Positions 47,914 to 61,227 are shown, counted from the stretch's first letter. The stretch: 64,000 nt of DNA from Heterobilharzia americana (GCA_944470555.2 OX104129.1:49943998-50007997); one strand, 5' to 3'. Made by a program: numbers and translations. Notes: a model not told the origin generated them from the letters alone.

Positions 47914-50599
47914 CTAAGAGGTTACAACAGATCTGCAAGAAGTGCGATAGTGGAACACTTAGTCGACACTGGTCGTTGAATTTTAACAACCACCTCTTTC
48001 AAAGTTAAAGTGAAAGGAAACTTGTTAGGGTCAATGTGCACACACCTCCTTTGTATTACTAAAGCTTTAGCATTTCCGACAGAAAAACTGGAGCTAGCAC
48101 GGAAAAAAAGCCTTGTTCACCTTTTATTTATTTCATGGTCTTAATCTCTGGCGCTTCAAAACATTTTCTCTCCACCTCTGTTTACTCTTTCACTCAAAGC
48201 ATCTTTTACATATTATCGAATATCCCTTGTAACTATATTCACCCCTATAACAATTCACTCATTAAATATTTTGTCATGTTGCTCAACTCGGCATTCAAAA
48301 TTAATCGTATCTGCTTTATTTCTATGATATCTTGAGTAATAATCTCTAATTTGAGCAAATCTGTCATGACAGTTTAACTTTGCTTTTTCCTATGCGTTTT
48401 CATTACTTTTCAACATTCGTAAATATTTTGATTGCTTTAAGATGAAAATGATATTTAGGTTATATATATATATATACACATATATATATATATATCCCTT
48501 GCTTGTTGTTATCCTTAACTAACTGCTTTTACAAATGAAACAAATTTTACGTTATCATCAGAAGAAACTATATATAAATTCGATTCTACAGCTTACCGAA
48601 TGAAATCGCCGAAAAGAGTCTTCTCAGTGAACCACTTGTTTTCATTTCATTACATGCCTCTATAGACATTCAAGAAAACCCTCTGGATCCTTATCTTATA
48701 TCTGTTGTCACGGACTTAGAACGAATTTTCACACTGCCAAATGAAATGCTAACTTTGTTAAGGCCTTCATTTACCTCAGTCAGTGCTCAGATTAAGGAAA
48801 AATAAATAATGCAAGTAAATGAGTTATTAAGTGAAAGCCTTTTGTATATAGAGATGATCAGATGAATTTTTTCAATGAATGCATAGTAATGAAATAAGTA
48901 AGAAGATAATAAAGCACACTGAATCCTTTGGTAAATAATTATGTGTACCGATAGAATCATGCAGAATGATAAGTGGAAGTTTTAGGTCATTTTCAGATCC
49001 TATGCTTGTTAGGAAATACCATCAAATCCTTTTAATTTTGCTAAAAAAATTAGGTATAAATTCGGTGAAATACTTCTAAGCGTGACATTTCATTATTCAA
49101 TAATTATAGCATAACTGACCGACAACTAAGATCCCATAAAGGACTTCCCTGACATACGCAGACTATCATTTTGTTTTGGCCGCTAACACTGAAGCACTTT
49201 GATGGTGAATGGAATTCCAGCTAATGTTTATGTGTCGAAGAAAATTATTATTACTCCAGGCGTTATGGTTATTTGTGCTGTAGAAAACTAATTTCGAATA
49301 TTAGAATGCCGCTGGAAGAATTTCTTCTTGACTGTTCTCGTAAAGTGGGTCCCAATGCTTTATTAGAGTAACTAATAGTAGAACAGTAAAAATAACTGGA
49401 ATTTAAGAGATTACCTGAGTATACCTCTCATGATCGGTGGATTTCACCTCTTTGAATACTGGTCAGTTGACCGCTATCTTTTGAATAATCTAAAAAAACT
49501 ACGAGTCATATGAAAATTCAAAACCTTGAATGACTAGTGAGTAAAGCAATCTTCCGCATGAGTCAAAGATTCAGTAATCTATCTAGTTTGTGCGATCGTT
49601 TTAAAATCCCCAGCTTATTCGCTCTTTATTCAGACTTAGTGGTAGGTGGAATCCGTTGAATAAGTACTGTCCAGTATTGCTTCCACAAAGCCGATTATAA
49701 CAGTTTTCCCTGTGAACAAAATTCATAGGGTATTTCTATTCATAGAGTGTTCTTATTGATTTCTTATGGTTTTCACTCCAATGAACGTCACCGAACTCAT
49801 CGTGTAGTAGTATCTGACGATACTGAAAGGATTTATGAATTCCAGTTATGATCCTCACTTCATGTTGGTTGACTACTGTTGTCACTATCTTCTCTAACGG
49901 CCTGTTTTTACCAGACAGAAAATGCACACTTGATTGCGTCACATGTTTTCTCTTCCTTTTCACTCTAAAGTCTGCTTCCTTACTTTTCGTTTGTCAACTT
50001 CTCAAAGTAAAAATGTACCTTAAAATTTTGGTTGAAAATAATATTCATATTTTGTTCGTTGTAATTGTGTTAGTCTGTCATCAATGTAAAACGTGAATAA
50101 TTCCGCATGAAAATCTACTTTGATTGCCTATCTTATTGAAATTGTCAAACGTGTTGATTAAGTGAAAGTTGAAAAGCGAAAATAAATGAAAAATTCGATA
50201 AGCAGTGCTTTGATAAACATTTAAATTACTTGGAAGAAATCCATGCATTGCATTGTTCTCGTCATTCTACGTCAGTGTTTCTTCTGAGTTGAGTACAAAA
50301 AATCCTGCTTACCTTAGTTTTCACTCCTAATGATATATATAGGCAAAGTTTATCTGCTGCAATAAGTAAATCTGTTAAAATATTCAGACTGAATTACATA
50401 ATTTCACACCATTTGAGAATGCAAAAAGATGTCTTGAGAATTCACAACCAGTCGTTGTCAAACTGTTCATAAGAATGAGCAGGCTATTTAGATAACCGAA
50501 GCCTAGAAGCATAAATTGATGTGAATCTGTCGACCGTGCGGTGTTGTCCAAGTATCTGGCTGTGAAAAGAGTACTGACTGAACATACAATGTTTATTAT
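47914..50599. other. unassigned AT-rich DNA
   Basis: It contains a TA microsatellite at 48461-48495. Short open frames on both strands at 49.7-50.1 kb have no recognisable domain. Confidence 0.35.
48461..48495. repeat. (TA)n microsatellite
   Basis: TA repeats interrupted by TACACA. Confidence 0.9.
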
Positions 50600-51740
50600 A
50601 GCTCTCCACTCAGACTCATGTGGTCGTGTAAGGGTTCATGGAGCATTGTCTTCTTGGACGTACTAATGGACATAAGCTTAAGTAGGTCTAACTTCACAGT
50701 GAATGATCTACTCTTTGGAAGTCATCTGGTTGAATGGGAGTATGCAAATGATATTTTCCTGCTAGGTGAAAACTCTAACAACGTTCAGTGTTTTGATCGC
50801 GTTGTGCATAAATCTGAGTATGTTTGGCATGCATTTTGCACCTGTCAAATGTAAAATGATGCTTCAGGATTGGTATGTAACGACTCACAGTTTAATTATG
50901 GGGAGGGAAGTGGTGGAATATCTCGACCACTTCACTCACTTGGGGAACTGTATCAAGCCAAACGGGCTGGTTGCTGACGAAATCTCATTTCGGACTCATA
51001 GGGCTCGTTTAGCACTTGTCAGTCTGCATCACCCATGGCGCCGATGGGTGAGATAGCCGACTATCTATAAAAGGATGAGTATACTGCACTGCAGTTCGTT
51101 CTGTCCCGTTGTACGACTGTGAGATGTGGCCGCTGAAAGTGGAAGATATGAAGCGATTACTGGGCTTTGATCAGACGTGTCTTCTTAGCTTTGCTTGTGC
51201 AAGGTGGAATCATGTGAGCAACGTTGAGGTCAGGTAAAGGAATCTAGACAAGACAGGCAAGTCGATGGATGAGGTTGTGAACTTTAGTTGTGTCTTCATT
51301 GACTGACCTGGCTTGAACTTGTGCTGTTCATGGCCAGCAACCACTTGTCTCTACGTGCTTTTCTAATGGAAGTTGGGTTAGGTTGGAAGAAGGTCTAGGG
51401 TGGCCTGACCAAGACATGTTACCAGTTCATAAGGTTCCCTGGTGCTTGTCTCAGCAGCGTTGTGAGATGTGGACTACCTGACTGGAGCCTCTGAAACAAT
51501 AAGAACCACTGTTTGAGAACTCTAAGTGAATTACTGGAAACGGCACGTATTTATCTACTCTTTGACGTGCTGAACCGATGTACTTGTGTGCGAGGTTCTA
51601 CTTTGATCTTGTTCATCTGTCTGATGCTTTTTGAATTACTTGGTTATTGCTCTATATGCATACACTTCAATAAAAATCGAAAGTGGTATTTGTCTTTTTC
51701 ACTTCAAAGTCTTCCATAAACCTTTCTGAGTTTTATTCCC
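50600..51740 (+). mobile_element. LINE family B, RT motif C to 3' end, broken
   Basis: The first frame reads LVEWEYANDIFLLGENSNN, with YAND (50741-50752) where YADD is expected, so the first catalytic aspartate is asparagine. In another frame follow FGMHFAPVKCKMMLQDW, VEYLDHFTHLGNCIKPNG, LVADEISFRTHRARLAL and HHPWRRW (50820-51050). Later segments include CEMWPLKVEDMKR-like sequence (51120-51160), and the C-terminus LPDWSL.NNKNHCLRTLSE (51475-51530). The 3' untranslated part shares TTGACGTGCTGAACC with the 8.6-9.4 kb copy. Multiple frameshifts are present. It resembles the SR2/RTE-like elements known in schistosomes, but the subfamily was not tested. Confidence 0.75.
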
Positions 51741-54700
51741 ATAAATTTAGTTGAACAACTCTCTTCTTTGACGAATTTATGTTCTTCAAAATGAAGAAAG
51801 AAAAATTCTCCAAAATGAAAAAGTCCAGTCATTTGGAAAAGTTACAAGGAAGCACAAAATTTCTTGGTCAGCGACTATGGGTACAGTTTAAATGCATCTA
51901 TAACGGTTGAAGTAAGCAAAGACACAATGGAAATGTTTGTGAACTACCCTTCGCATACATGCATCTTTTGAGCTACAGAGATCTAGTTCTCATTTCACCT
52001 TCTACTTTCATTTTTCAAGACATTAGGGGTACTGGTCTAAGTTGTAGTAGATATTTGATTTTATTTTGAGCACTTCTGAACCGAAGTGGAGAAAACAATG
52101 AAGGTCATACTTGGTTATTGAATAATTCATGTTAATCTTCGAAGCAGAACATCAAAATGATTTTACGAAAAAATATACGTATGTCACTTCAGTTAAACCG
52201 TGTAATTCTCTGCATCTACAACGTGTAAAAAGGGGCGTGAATGCTTCTAAATTCAAGGACACTTATTTTAATAAGCTGAACAAGCTGCCAGTGAAGTCAT
52301 CGAAATATATAGTGAAAAATTTGGATTCTTGTATTTCACTTTTAGGTAATTTAGCTGCAAATCGTTAACGACTTCCTGTTAAAACTGTCTAAAACAAGGT
52401 TTATTTGATTCAGCCGATCATATTTTTTTCAGCTAAACGTAATAGGCAGTAAAGTTTAACGTAGCTGCGTGAATTAAAGTCAAAATTTTTAAGTTTGTCA
52501 ATGTGCTGCTAAAAAAACTAGTCAATACACTGGACCATATGGTGAGAAGACTCTATTCAGAACAGATGCTGGAAGATGAGCTTCCATTTAGTAGGAAATG
52601 CTTTCAGGATATTAGTTATCCTCAAAACGTTCATTGCCCAATGAGATGGTAAACGTTTTTCTAAATGTTCAACAGATAAATCACGTAATAAAGCAGTATT
52701 TCCTGTTTAACATTCAAAGGAGGACATGTAATGACAAAATTCAAATTACGACTAAGAACTTCCCTCGAAGACTTTTCCTATGATGACACCAATTCCGTTA
52801 CGTGCACTGAAGTGTTCAATAGGGCAAATAAAATCGGATGAATGTTCATTCCATATTGCCTCGAAATTCACTAACTAATTCATATGCGTTTGTGAGATCA
52901 GGAGAACTATGTCAGTCTATTTACATACACTTTATACAAACAAGCACCCAAGAAAAAGTCCGTAATTCAGATTTCAGTTCTTGTGGAAATTACCTGAGCA
53001 AATTGTGTGTGTAACAACTATTTTTCTATAGAATTCTCTGTTTGACTAAAATAATTTCAAAGTGAGAAGAAAATGTTTGTCTGTCAATATCTTAATAAAG
53101 AAGACAGTGATCAGGAAAGGGGACTGTTTTGTTAACTTCTCATCACAGTTGTACATTTATGTGGTAGTTTAAAGATATCTTATCAACAAGGGTCAAAGGG
53201 TTATGTCACTTAGAAACAAAATGTATTGGATCGTGAATCGGAAGATAAAAATAATATGATGCATGAAACAATAAGTCAATCTTAAATGACAAAAATACGT
53301 AGACATAAAATGATAAATTTGGTTCAGAAGTGATTGTTTTTTGCGAAATGAGTTGGTAGAACAGGAAGATTAAACAAAGCAAGAAAGATTTCAGTCAATA
53401 CACTTGTATCAAAGGGAATGGAAGTAAACTAAGAACCGAATACCTAGGTCAATCTCAGAGTTGTGAAACTAAGACCATTGTAACAGAGGGGACTAAACAA
53501 AACTCTTATGTCCGCAGAATTCATTATTCCATCTCCAAATAACAAACATTCTTGATTTACAACAAAAATATAATCGAAATCCCTTCAAATGCTTTGGTAT
53601 CACATTGTATATCATATCGAATGAGTTATGTATAAATGCTGCGTGATCTAACAGACCAGTATATTCTAAAATAAAACCATTTGTTCGTCTGGATTTCGTT
53701 TTCAGCAGCAATATCGGTGAATGTTTATGAACATGACTTAACAACGACTTGTTGGTAAGCCTTGTGTATTTAGCTCCACAGGAGCAAGTATATTTATTTA
53801 TTTATTTATTTACAAACATGGGATTGACAATGATGGGAATCTATCAAATAACATAAAGGTGAAACTTGGTCACTGTATTAGGATCCAGTTCTATATTAGA
53901 TTTGTTCGTTTGATATCTGTCACACAGTGACACAGTATTATCTACTTGATGACGTTATGAGCACGAATTGCTGCTCATAATCATATCAGTGTGATGTGTT
54001 AACCAGATTGTAGGGTTTCAAAAAGATTTATCTAAAGAGTTCTGGATGTTAAATGCCTTGAATGAATTAGTGAATGGCTCAAAATGATATTGGGTCTGAA
54101 TTCCCTAATAGTTGCAAATACGCCTTGGTAACGACTGTCAAGAACAAAACAAAAAATAAGATATTCCCCCATCGTCATTAGTTCATGATCTACAGCATCT
54201 AAGTAGAATTATCCTAGCTAAGTCATCTTTCCTTTTAGATTTTATGTAAGTCTTTCATTGCTGGAAAGTTTATCATTTCCAGTATAACTACGATGTTAGT
54301 TCAAAGTTACAATCAAAATCTTTCCTGGTGACCTATTGAGTCAGTAGTGCTATCATTCTCAAATCTGTAGTTATCATACACATACTAATGGCTTCTACGG
54401 ATTTCAAATTTCTTAAGTGATGCATTTTGAAAGCAATAGTCAACAAACTTAAATCTCTAGAAGGGACTTTACATGATATCGTCTCCACACGGTTTGAGGT
54501 ATTAAAGCATAGAATACGCTTGTCCTTTTTTAATGGATATTGAAAGTAAGATATTTCTCAGATGAATGCTTCTGGTTTAGATGCATGTCTAAAATAAAAA
54601 ATCCTAGAATTATTCGTGACATTTTTTTTCATCGACTGACCTTCTCACTTCTACTCAAACTATTTAACTGTTTCTCAGTAATAATTAATTTGGACAGTGA

Positions 54701-56029
54701 GACACGTTGATTTTTAGGGCAGTTTTATTTCTTCAGTGATTAATTTTCAGTCTGCAGCTCACAGATTATTCTTAGTTTATTTATCATCTGATACGGTTTA
54801 ACATGAAAATACCAACTCTTGAAAAGTGATGGTCGCTTAATCCCTGGAAAATAAGATGTTTTAACAACAGAACATGTATTGCAACGTCAAAATATCACAG
54901 TTTTCTTAGTTATTTCCTGGCCTTTCCGGAAATACACTTTTCACTTGATTCCATCTCGATCAGTCCAATACTCACACATCTGACTGTGTCAATTCTCAAA
55001 AATTCAGAATACCTTGATCAGTTGTGACTATTCATTAGTACCACCATATGGTTATGTGTTATATCAAAAGGACTAATCGAACATAGTTCCGAAAGTTAAA
55101 TGAGCTTACAGCTTTCTTCAAATTTAACACTAACAGCTAATCATCTTTCTAGGATGCTGCTTACGACATTGAAAAAGTGACTCGCTGAATATTCTTGGAA
55201 GAAAGTATAACAGCCTCACTGCAATCAGTGTTATGTGGACACGGAACCGGATACAATTAGGTGAAAATATATTTATCCCAGATGAAAAACACCAATCATG
55301 GATGGTTTCACAGTTCACTTCATCAACTTTAGTACACTGAAATAAGATAATCTGTTAGGAGTAATGAGAAAGATCTGCAGTTCACGCTGAAGATTATGGT
55401 GGTTCGGTTATCTCGACAACTTCAACTGAAAAAGCTATCAAACGCATCAAATTCATGTTTAATATCTTGAAAATATAGAAACTTATCGGTAAGATCTTAC
55501 CAACTTACATAAATTTTGTTTGGAAGTGCTTTTAGCCATAACCACTGTCTGGCCGAAAAAGGTGACATTCAGCTTTATTTCTAAATACTTGGTTATCAAA
55601 AAACCATTTTCAAAATATCAAGAACTTGTAATAATTCGTCAACCATACAGTATTGTAAGGTCACTTGTTATGTTTAAATATTTTATGACTGACATATAAG
55701 TTACCTCTGATGAATAAATCAATTATAAATACCTAATGGAGATAAACATGACTGATAAATCAATACTTGTATTCAGAGAAACAGCCAATACCCCCACTGA
55801 TATATATATACATATATTTTCGCAGAATGGTTAACACTTGCGATGAATTATAGATGTGTACACAAGATAGTATAGAGGATGAGGTGAAACTACTGAAACA
55901 AAACTTTGTGGAAAATGGCTTTTCACCACATTTTAAAAAGTATAAGATTAGGCGAATAAAAAACACTTAGACATGATCGCAGTGACAAAAAAAATCTGCA
56001 CTGATTTGAAAGGTAAAGATGGTATACAG
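51741..56029. other. unassigned AT-rich DNA
   Basis: It contains a (TTTA)n tract at 53791-53812. A 79-codon open frame at 52129-52368 (SLHLQRVKRGVNASKFKD, then NLDSCISLLGNLAANR) has no recognised domain and no supporting context. Nothing else was seen. Confidence 0.35.
53791..53812. repeat. (TTTA)n microsatellite
   Basis: Five to six units of the tetranucleotide in a row. Confidence 0.9.
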
Positions 56030-58263
56030 AATGAAATTTTTAAAAGTCGTCAAATAATTATTTTATTATAATTTGTCTCATGAGTTCCTACTGGAACATA
56101 GGGATTCAGTAACCTGCCTCCATTGCACTCTGTTATCTACAGTCCTTTGAACCTGGCGCCATGACTACCCAGAAGATTTCATTTCTCCTCACACGATCTC
56201 CTCCATGACACCCTAACTCAAACGCTCAACTGGTCGTTTCCCCTTTAAGTTCAACTCGGGGACCTGGCGTAGTGGCTGACATCCCCCATCAGCTTTCTCA
56301 GTGTATGCCCAATCCATATACACTTCCTTCTGCATATATGTTGGGCGATGGGATCTCGGTTGGTTCGTTGCCAGCCAGAGCTCCTTGTTGCTTATCCTTA
56401 TCATTCTGGCCATCTGATCTTCAGTATCAAGTGAGCGTAGGTGGCAGCTGATCACTATGAATGCCTGTAGTTTGCTGGAAATGCCTTTTGTAACGCACCG
56501 AGTCTCTCAACCATCACACAGAAGCACTGACTTGACGTTGGTGTTGAAAATCTGGATCTTGTTCTGTTTGCTGAGTGCAGTAGATCTCCACACCGATTTC
56601 AGCCTAAAGGACACCTACATTGCTTTTCCGATTCTGCCTTTGACGTCCTCATCTGTGTCACCTGCATTTGAAACGATGCTGCCTTGCCTAAGTAGGTAAA
56701 AGAGACAACTTCCTTTAGGTTCCTCTTGTTAATGGTGATTGTTGCTTGATGTTGATGCTGTTGTTGTTTGGGTATCTTCATCACCTCTGTCTCCTCTACA
56801 TTCACTTGAAGTCCCATATTCGCCGACTCGCCTCTTCTGCCAACTTGTTAGTTTTCGCCTGTACATCTTCCAGTTTGTGCCACAAGACATTGGACATAAA
56901 TCTTAATCGGCGAAATTCAAGTCCTTTAAGGTATTCTCATCGGTCCAGCCAGCGTATGCCCGTCTTCTCGCTCCTCACGGTTTGCTGCATGATCCAGTCC
57001 AGTTCAGTCGACCACAATCATCAGTGATATTAGACGACAGGCTTGTCTTACTCCTTCCTGTCTTCCCTTCGAAGGCATCGCTGAGCTTTTCATTGTGAAT
57101 CACTTGGCATGTGGCGTCTTCAGATAGTTGTTGACTGAGGTTGATGAAGTTATGTGGCGCTAAAATTGTAGTGTTGAAGCAGCTGCCTGTCAAATCACTT
57201 CTCGGTCGACGCTGTCGAAGGACTTTTCAAACTGGATGAAGTTGAGGTAGAGATCCGGTTGACTGCCATTCTGTACTCTGTTCTATGATGATGTGTAACG
57301 TTGCCATTTGGTCTAAACATGATTTGTTCTTCCTGGAGCCAGCCTTTTACGGCCGTAGTTTTGAATCCAGTGCATCTTCAGTCTCTCCAGGATGATGCGG
57401 TTTAATATTTTGCTTGGTGGGACTGACTGCTTCATGATTCCGCGTCAATTTTTGCAAACACTGATATCTCCTTTCTGTTGTCTCTGTAACTGTTCTCAGT
57501 GATTCTGGTGGGATTCCGTCTGGTCCTGCTGCTTTCCCGCACTTCAGTAGTTTTACGGCACTCTGGACTTCGACTTTTGTTGGGGGATTTGTGTCCGCTT
57601 GTAGTTCTGCGGTTGCAGGTAGTGGTCTGTTCAAGAGCTTTTTGAAGTGGTCATCCCATCGTTTCCTTTATTTATCTTCTTTGGTAATTATATTTCCTTC
57701 ATCATCATTTATTAGTTTCATCTGTGTTGATCTCTTCCCAGATAGTAGCCTGGTTATTTGACACAATGTGGTTAAGTCTCTCCTACCAGCCGAGAGCCTT
57801 TTCTGCTTCACTTGGCAGTGTGTCATGGAAGTGTCTTTTGTCTTTACGTGCACTCTTCTTCACTTCTTTGTCCAGTGTTTTATACATTGTACTCAGCTGC
57901 TCTTCTCGTCGTTCACCCCAGCACTGGTTCGTCATCTGATTCATCATCCTCCTCTCCTCTATCAGCTTCCATGTGTCCATCAAGATCCATTCCCTGTCTT
58001 GCCTCTTCTTCCCTCCTAACACGGTTAGAGGGAGAGAGAGAGAGAAGACACATCAGCCAACTGGCTTCCCGAAGACAGACTTTCATCAACTGGCGTCATT
58101 TGGTCTCTCCGATTCCAGTGCGGAATAAGTTAAATTTTGTGTACTTTTTAATTTTAAGTTTTTTTTGGGGTTAGATTGGTTTCCTGGGGTAGGGTTGCTA
58201 GCCCAAGCCCAAACTTACCTCTTTACCCGGGCTTAGCAACATCCAGTAACTAATGAAATTTTT
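56030..58263 (-). mobile_element. LINE family A, both ends kept, endonuclease deleted
   Basis: Perfect 12-bp target duplication: AATGAAATTTTT at 56030-56041 and 58252-58263. From 58251 on the minus strand: the 5' untranslated module (about 230 bp, to 58025), then a direct jump to the linker (LGGKKRQDREWILMDTWKL, 58020-57964). RT entry (KCGKAAGPDGIPPES near 57550-57505), a damaged palm, and thumb and C-terminal parts (NLKEVVSFTYLGKAA; LRSLDTEDQMARMIR) follow, with the 3' tail near 56090-56042. Motif C is disrupted (FAD followed by an insertion and a stop near 56920). No APE endonuclease lies between the 5' module and the linker. The join at 58011-58032 is a near-palindrome, CCCTCCTAACACGGTTAGAG. 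Confidence 0.85.
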
Positions 58264-58267
58264 GACC

Positions 58268-58352
58268 ACTCGAGGTCTGGCTTCTCCAACGGGAATCGAA
58301 CCTGGGCTTCCACGTGGCAGGCGGAGTTACTTACCACTATACTAGAAGTGTG
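58268..58352 (-). pseudogene. tRNA-like sequence (Gly-GCC or Asp-like)
   Basis: The minus strand reads TAGTATAGTGGTAAGTAACT (A-box region), CCGCCTGCCACGTGGAAG (anticodon arm with GCC in the loop) and CCAGGTTCGATTCCCG (B box), then GGAGAAGCCA. The anticodon stem pairs (TCCGC with GTGGA). The T stem has mismatches and the acceptor pairs only partly. It lies just outside the LINE duplication. It may be a decayed tRNA or the head of another SINE. Confidence 0.5.
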
Positions 58353-59949
58353 CGCTGTAATCAAATACTTTAACCTTGTGTGGAATCGAAATTCACTAAG
58401 GTACTTGAATTCAATACTTACGTTAACTACCATCTATCAGTACCTTAACTCTATCATTTTGAAAAAGTACGAACCGAAAAATATGGATTCTAATTGTCAA
58501 GAAATGAAAATTAGTGTGGCACAAACTTGTGTCATCGCTATTCAAGAACAGACGATCTGTAGATTTTGGCAAAAAGCAAACCACACCTTATTAGTCTATA
58601 TTACTGGTTTCGACTAGTGTTGGATGATGCGCAAGGAAATAAGCTCTCTCGTGCTAACAAAACAGTCAGTTGTAAATAACTGTCTGTCATCAGAAATGAA
58701 GAGCAGACCAGGACGAATAAATTATGCAACATGTCAAAAGGGCCTTGTAATTTGTTCTTTCTAGCGTTTTGTACTAAAGACGTTAGTTGCTAACCACTCA
58801 AGAGTGTTGACAAAACCACACTATCTCTTATTTTCTTTTTAAATTATTGAACGTGCGTGAAGTGACTGCTCTTTCTTTTGCTCAGCACAGTTAACACACA
58901 ATTGCCTTTCGTAAGGTAAAGAAACAAAATTGATAAATCAGGTGATGAATTCCTCTCATCTAGTATTTGTTTACATTCGAAAAGTGACAAAGAAAGCAAG
59001 TGGAATGAAATACTAAGAAAAATATATTTGTTTATAACAACAGTCTTTTACAAGAAAGCTACGTTTACAAAGCCGACGAATGAAGTTCTATTTTTAGATT
59101 CAAGGTTATATCATTTATTCTAGTTTGTCTTGAAACTGGTTGTTTGTTTTGTACTATTGTGAAGATCAAAGAACAAAGTAATACTCAGAGTGGTGGGGTG
59201 TAAAAACAGATGAAGATGGTGAATTGAAAGGAATCAAAAATGAAGTGTAAGATATTTGGATTTCTGGACCAGTATAACAACTTAGTTTTTGGGGAATACA
59301 GTTGACTTGTGAGGTAACATGAAATAACCTGCCTCTACTATCCTTCCGCGGACTCAGTTGTAAATGCCATTCGAAAATGTTTCATATATCCTTTAGGTAC
59401 AGACATTCAAACCACAGTTTTACACTGTGAACTCGTTCAAATGTAACTTGTTTGGCTGCTAGATTGCAAATTGTTTCGACTTCGCATTCTCCATACACGA
59501 TGTTAAGATGTGATGTGCACATTTGAACAGAGAAAAGCAGTAATGATCACATCTATCACTAGATTCCTTGTTTGTCTTACTTTCAACGTTTTGCTTCAAA
59601 AAGTTTGACATAGTCTCCATATTTGCTGAATACTTTGCACTTGATACTTCCAGACTAGCGGGAATGAAATAGCTGGGGCTTGTATTGGACTTTAAGTGAG
59701 ACTTTCACACAGTCCTCAACATTTCTGTATGACTTTTTATAACTTCTTTCATTCATAGCTGTGTGATGACAGTGGGCAGGTCGTTCTTCATACACCACTC
59801 GTCCATGCAGTAAATATGCATAACGCTTAGAGGTTATAGTTGAGCGGAATTCTGATTGTTAGTTGAACTTCGTACCTCATTCAACAGAGTTCCAGTTTGT
59901 TGACCTGAAGCCACTAGCTTTAATCCTGCCTTAATCTGAGATGCTCACA
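58353..59949. other. unassigned AT-rich DNA
   Basis: Nothing recognisable was seen. Confidence 0.35.
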
Positions 59950-60240
59950 ACTGTTAGTTGGTTGCACTCAATTGGCAGGAAGCCCTGAACCGAGGTTTCA
60001 AGCTTGTTGGTACTCGTCAGCCATGTGTATCTGCAACGTGGATGGAACTAGTGTTCTACGTCACCCAGTGTTGCAGTCAGTGGCTTTACCGCTGTGCTAT
60101 TTTGGCTGCGATAGACCTCCTAAAGAACTGGGTTACATAAATTGATTGGTCGTGGGAGCGCAACCAATTTCCTTTTGTGTAGTCCTAAGTCCAGACCGAA
60201 TTCTATCCATAGTATCTGCAATGTGGCCACCAAGCTAGGA
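59950..60240 (+). mobile_element. R repeat, complete unit
   Basis: All three parts are present: head (GGCAGGAAGCCCTGAACCGA from 59974, TGTTGGTACTCGTCAGCC), a minus-strand tRNA-like block with A-box-like AATAGCACAGCGGTAAAGCC (60101-60082), and tail (GCGCAACCAATTTCCTTTTG, 60158-60177; AGACCGAATTCTATCCATAG; AATGTGGCCACC). The B box is decayed. This is the clearest reference for the R repeat in the window. Confidence 0.65.
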
Positions 60241-60269
60241 AGTTCAGGGTCCTGATGCACACCACAAGA

Positions 60270-60445
60270 TGTTAGTTAGTTGGATGCAATCAGCAGTAAG
60301 CTGTAGGCCTGGGTTTCTTGATTGTTGGCACTTGTCAGCAAGGAGTATTTCCAACGTCAACGGAACTGATGTCCAGCCTGAGATGGCAAATATGATCGAT
60401 AGAATTCGGTCTACATTCAGGACTACACAACATAATATTGATTAC
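60270..60445 (+). repeat. R repeat head joined to inverted tail
   Basis: A plus-strand head (GGCCTGGGTTTCTTGATTGT, 60308-60327; GGCACTTGTCAGCAAGGAGT) is followed directly by the tail in reverse: AAATATGATCGATAGAATTC (60389-60408), then GGTCTACATTCAGGACTACA. The tRNA-like block is missing. It lies next to the complete unit at 59.95 kb. Confidence 0.6.
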
Positions 60446-61227
60446 TTCCCCGTGACTAATGAATGTATACTTGCAACTTCACATTATCACCCTTATTATA
60501 TTGTATTAAGGTAGAATTTCTACATAATTTCATGCTCAGCAGTAATTAAGACCACAGGTTACTGCACGTAATGTTCGCATATACTGATTTTAATACTCTA
60601 AGAACCCTTACCAACTAAAATGTACCAATCAACACAGTTTAAACAAATGGCAAGCCACTACAATCAATGTATAAAATACTTATATAACCTCATCTTCTGA
60701 GGATTTTTTCATCGATTCACTTGAATCAAGCAGTATGTTTAATTTATAGGTTGTGGGGGGAGGGACAGTTTAACCTGAAGTTATTTCACCAGGATTAATA
60801 TCATAAGCTTACTCAATCGGTTGGATAAATTGGCCATAATTGTATCAGACACCATAACAAATCATTACAAGCATTAAAGCGAATGCGACCAAATTTTAGC
60901 GAGTGGTGACGTTAATTATTATTGATAAAGTATATATTTCTATTTAGCGATTAAGCGATACAACCCGTTTCTTGAAAGATCTAGGCACAAGTTTGTTCTC
61001 CTTTGACCGTGAAGACATTTTTCTGAACATTTAATGAAGCGAATAAAATACTTTTCTAATTAAGCAAATGTAGCACAACTATCAAAAACGCAATGGGATA
61101 AACATGCTTCGTTGTACGCATAACGTTTTCATTTAACCATTATAATTTCTAAGATTATAAACATCCAGGTCATCGTTGTTACAAATGTCCTGGAAGGAGT
61201 TGAGCGTCGAGTCTGATGGAATCACTG
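60446..61227. other. unassigned AT-rich DNA
   Basis: Nothing recognisable was seen. Confidence 0.35.

Noticed and set aside
49736..50096. Overlapping open frames on both strands as a host gene
   Set aside because: No domain, splice context or codon pattern supports a gene.
58268..58352. Functional tRNA gene
   Set aside because: The T stem and acceptor have mismatches, so it is listed as a tRNA-like pseudogene.
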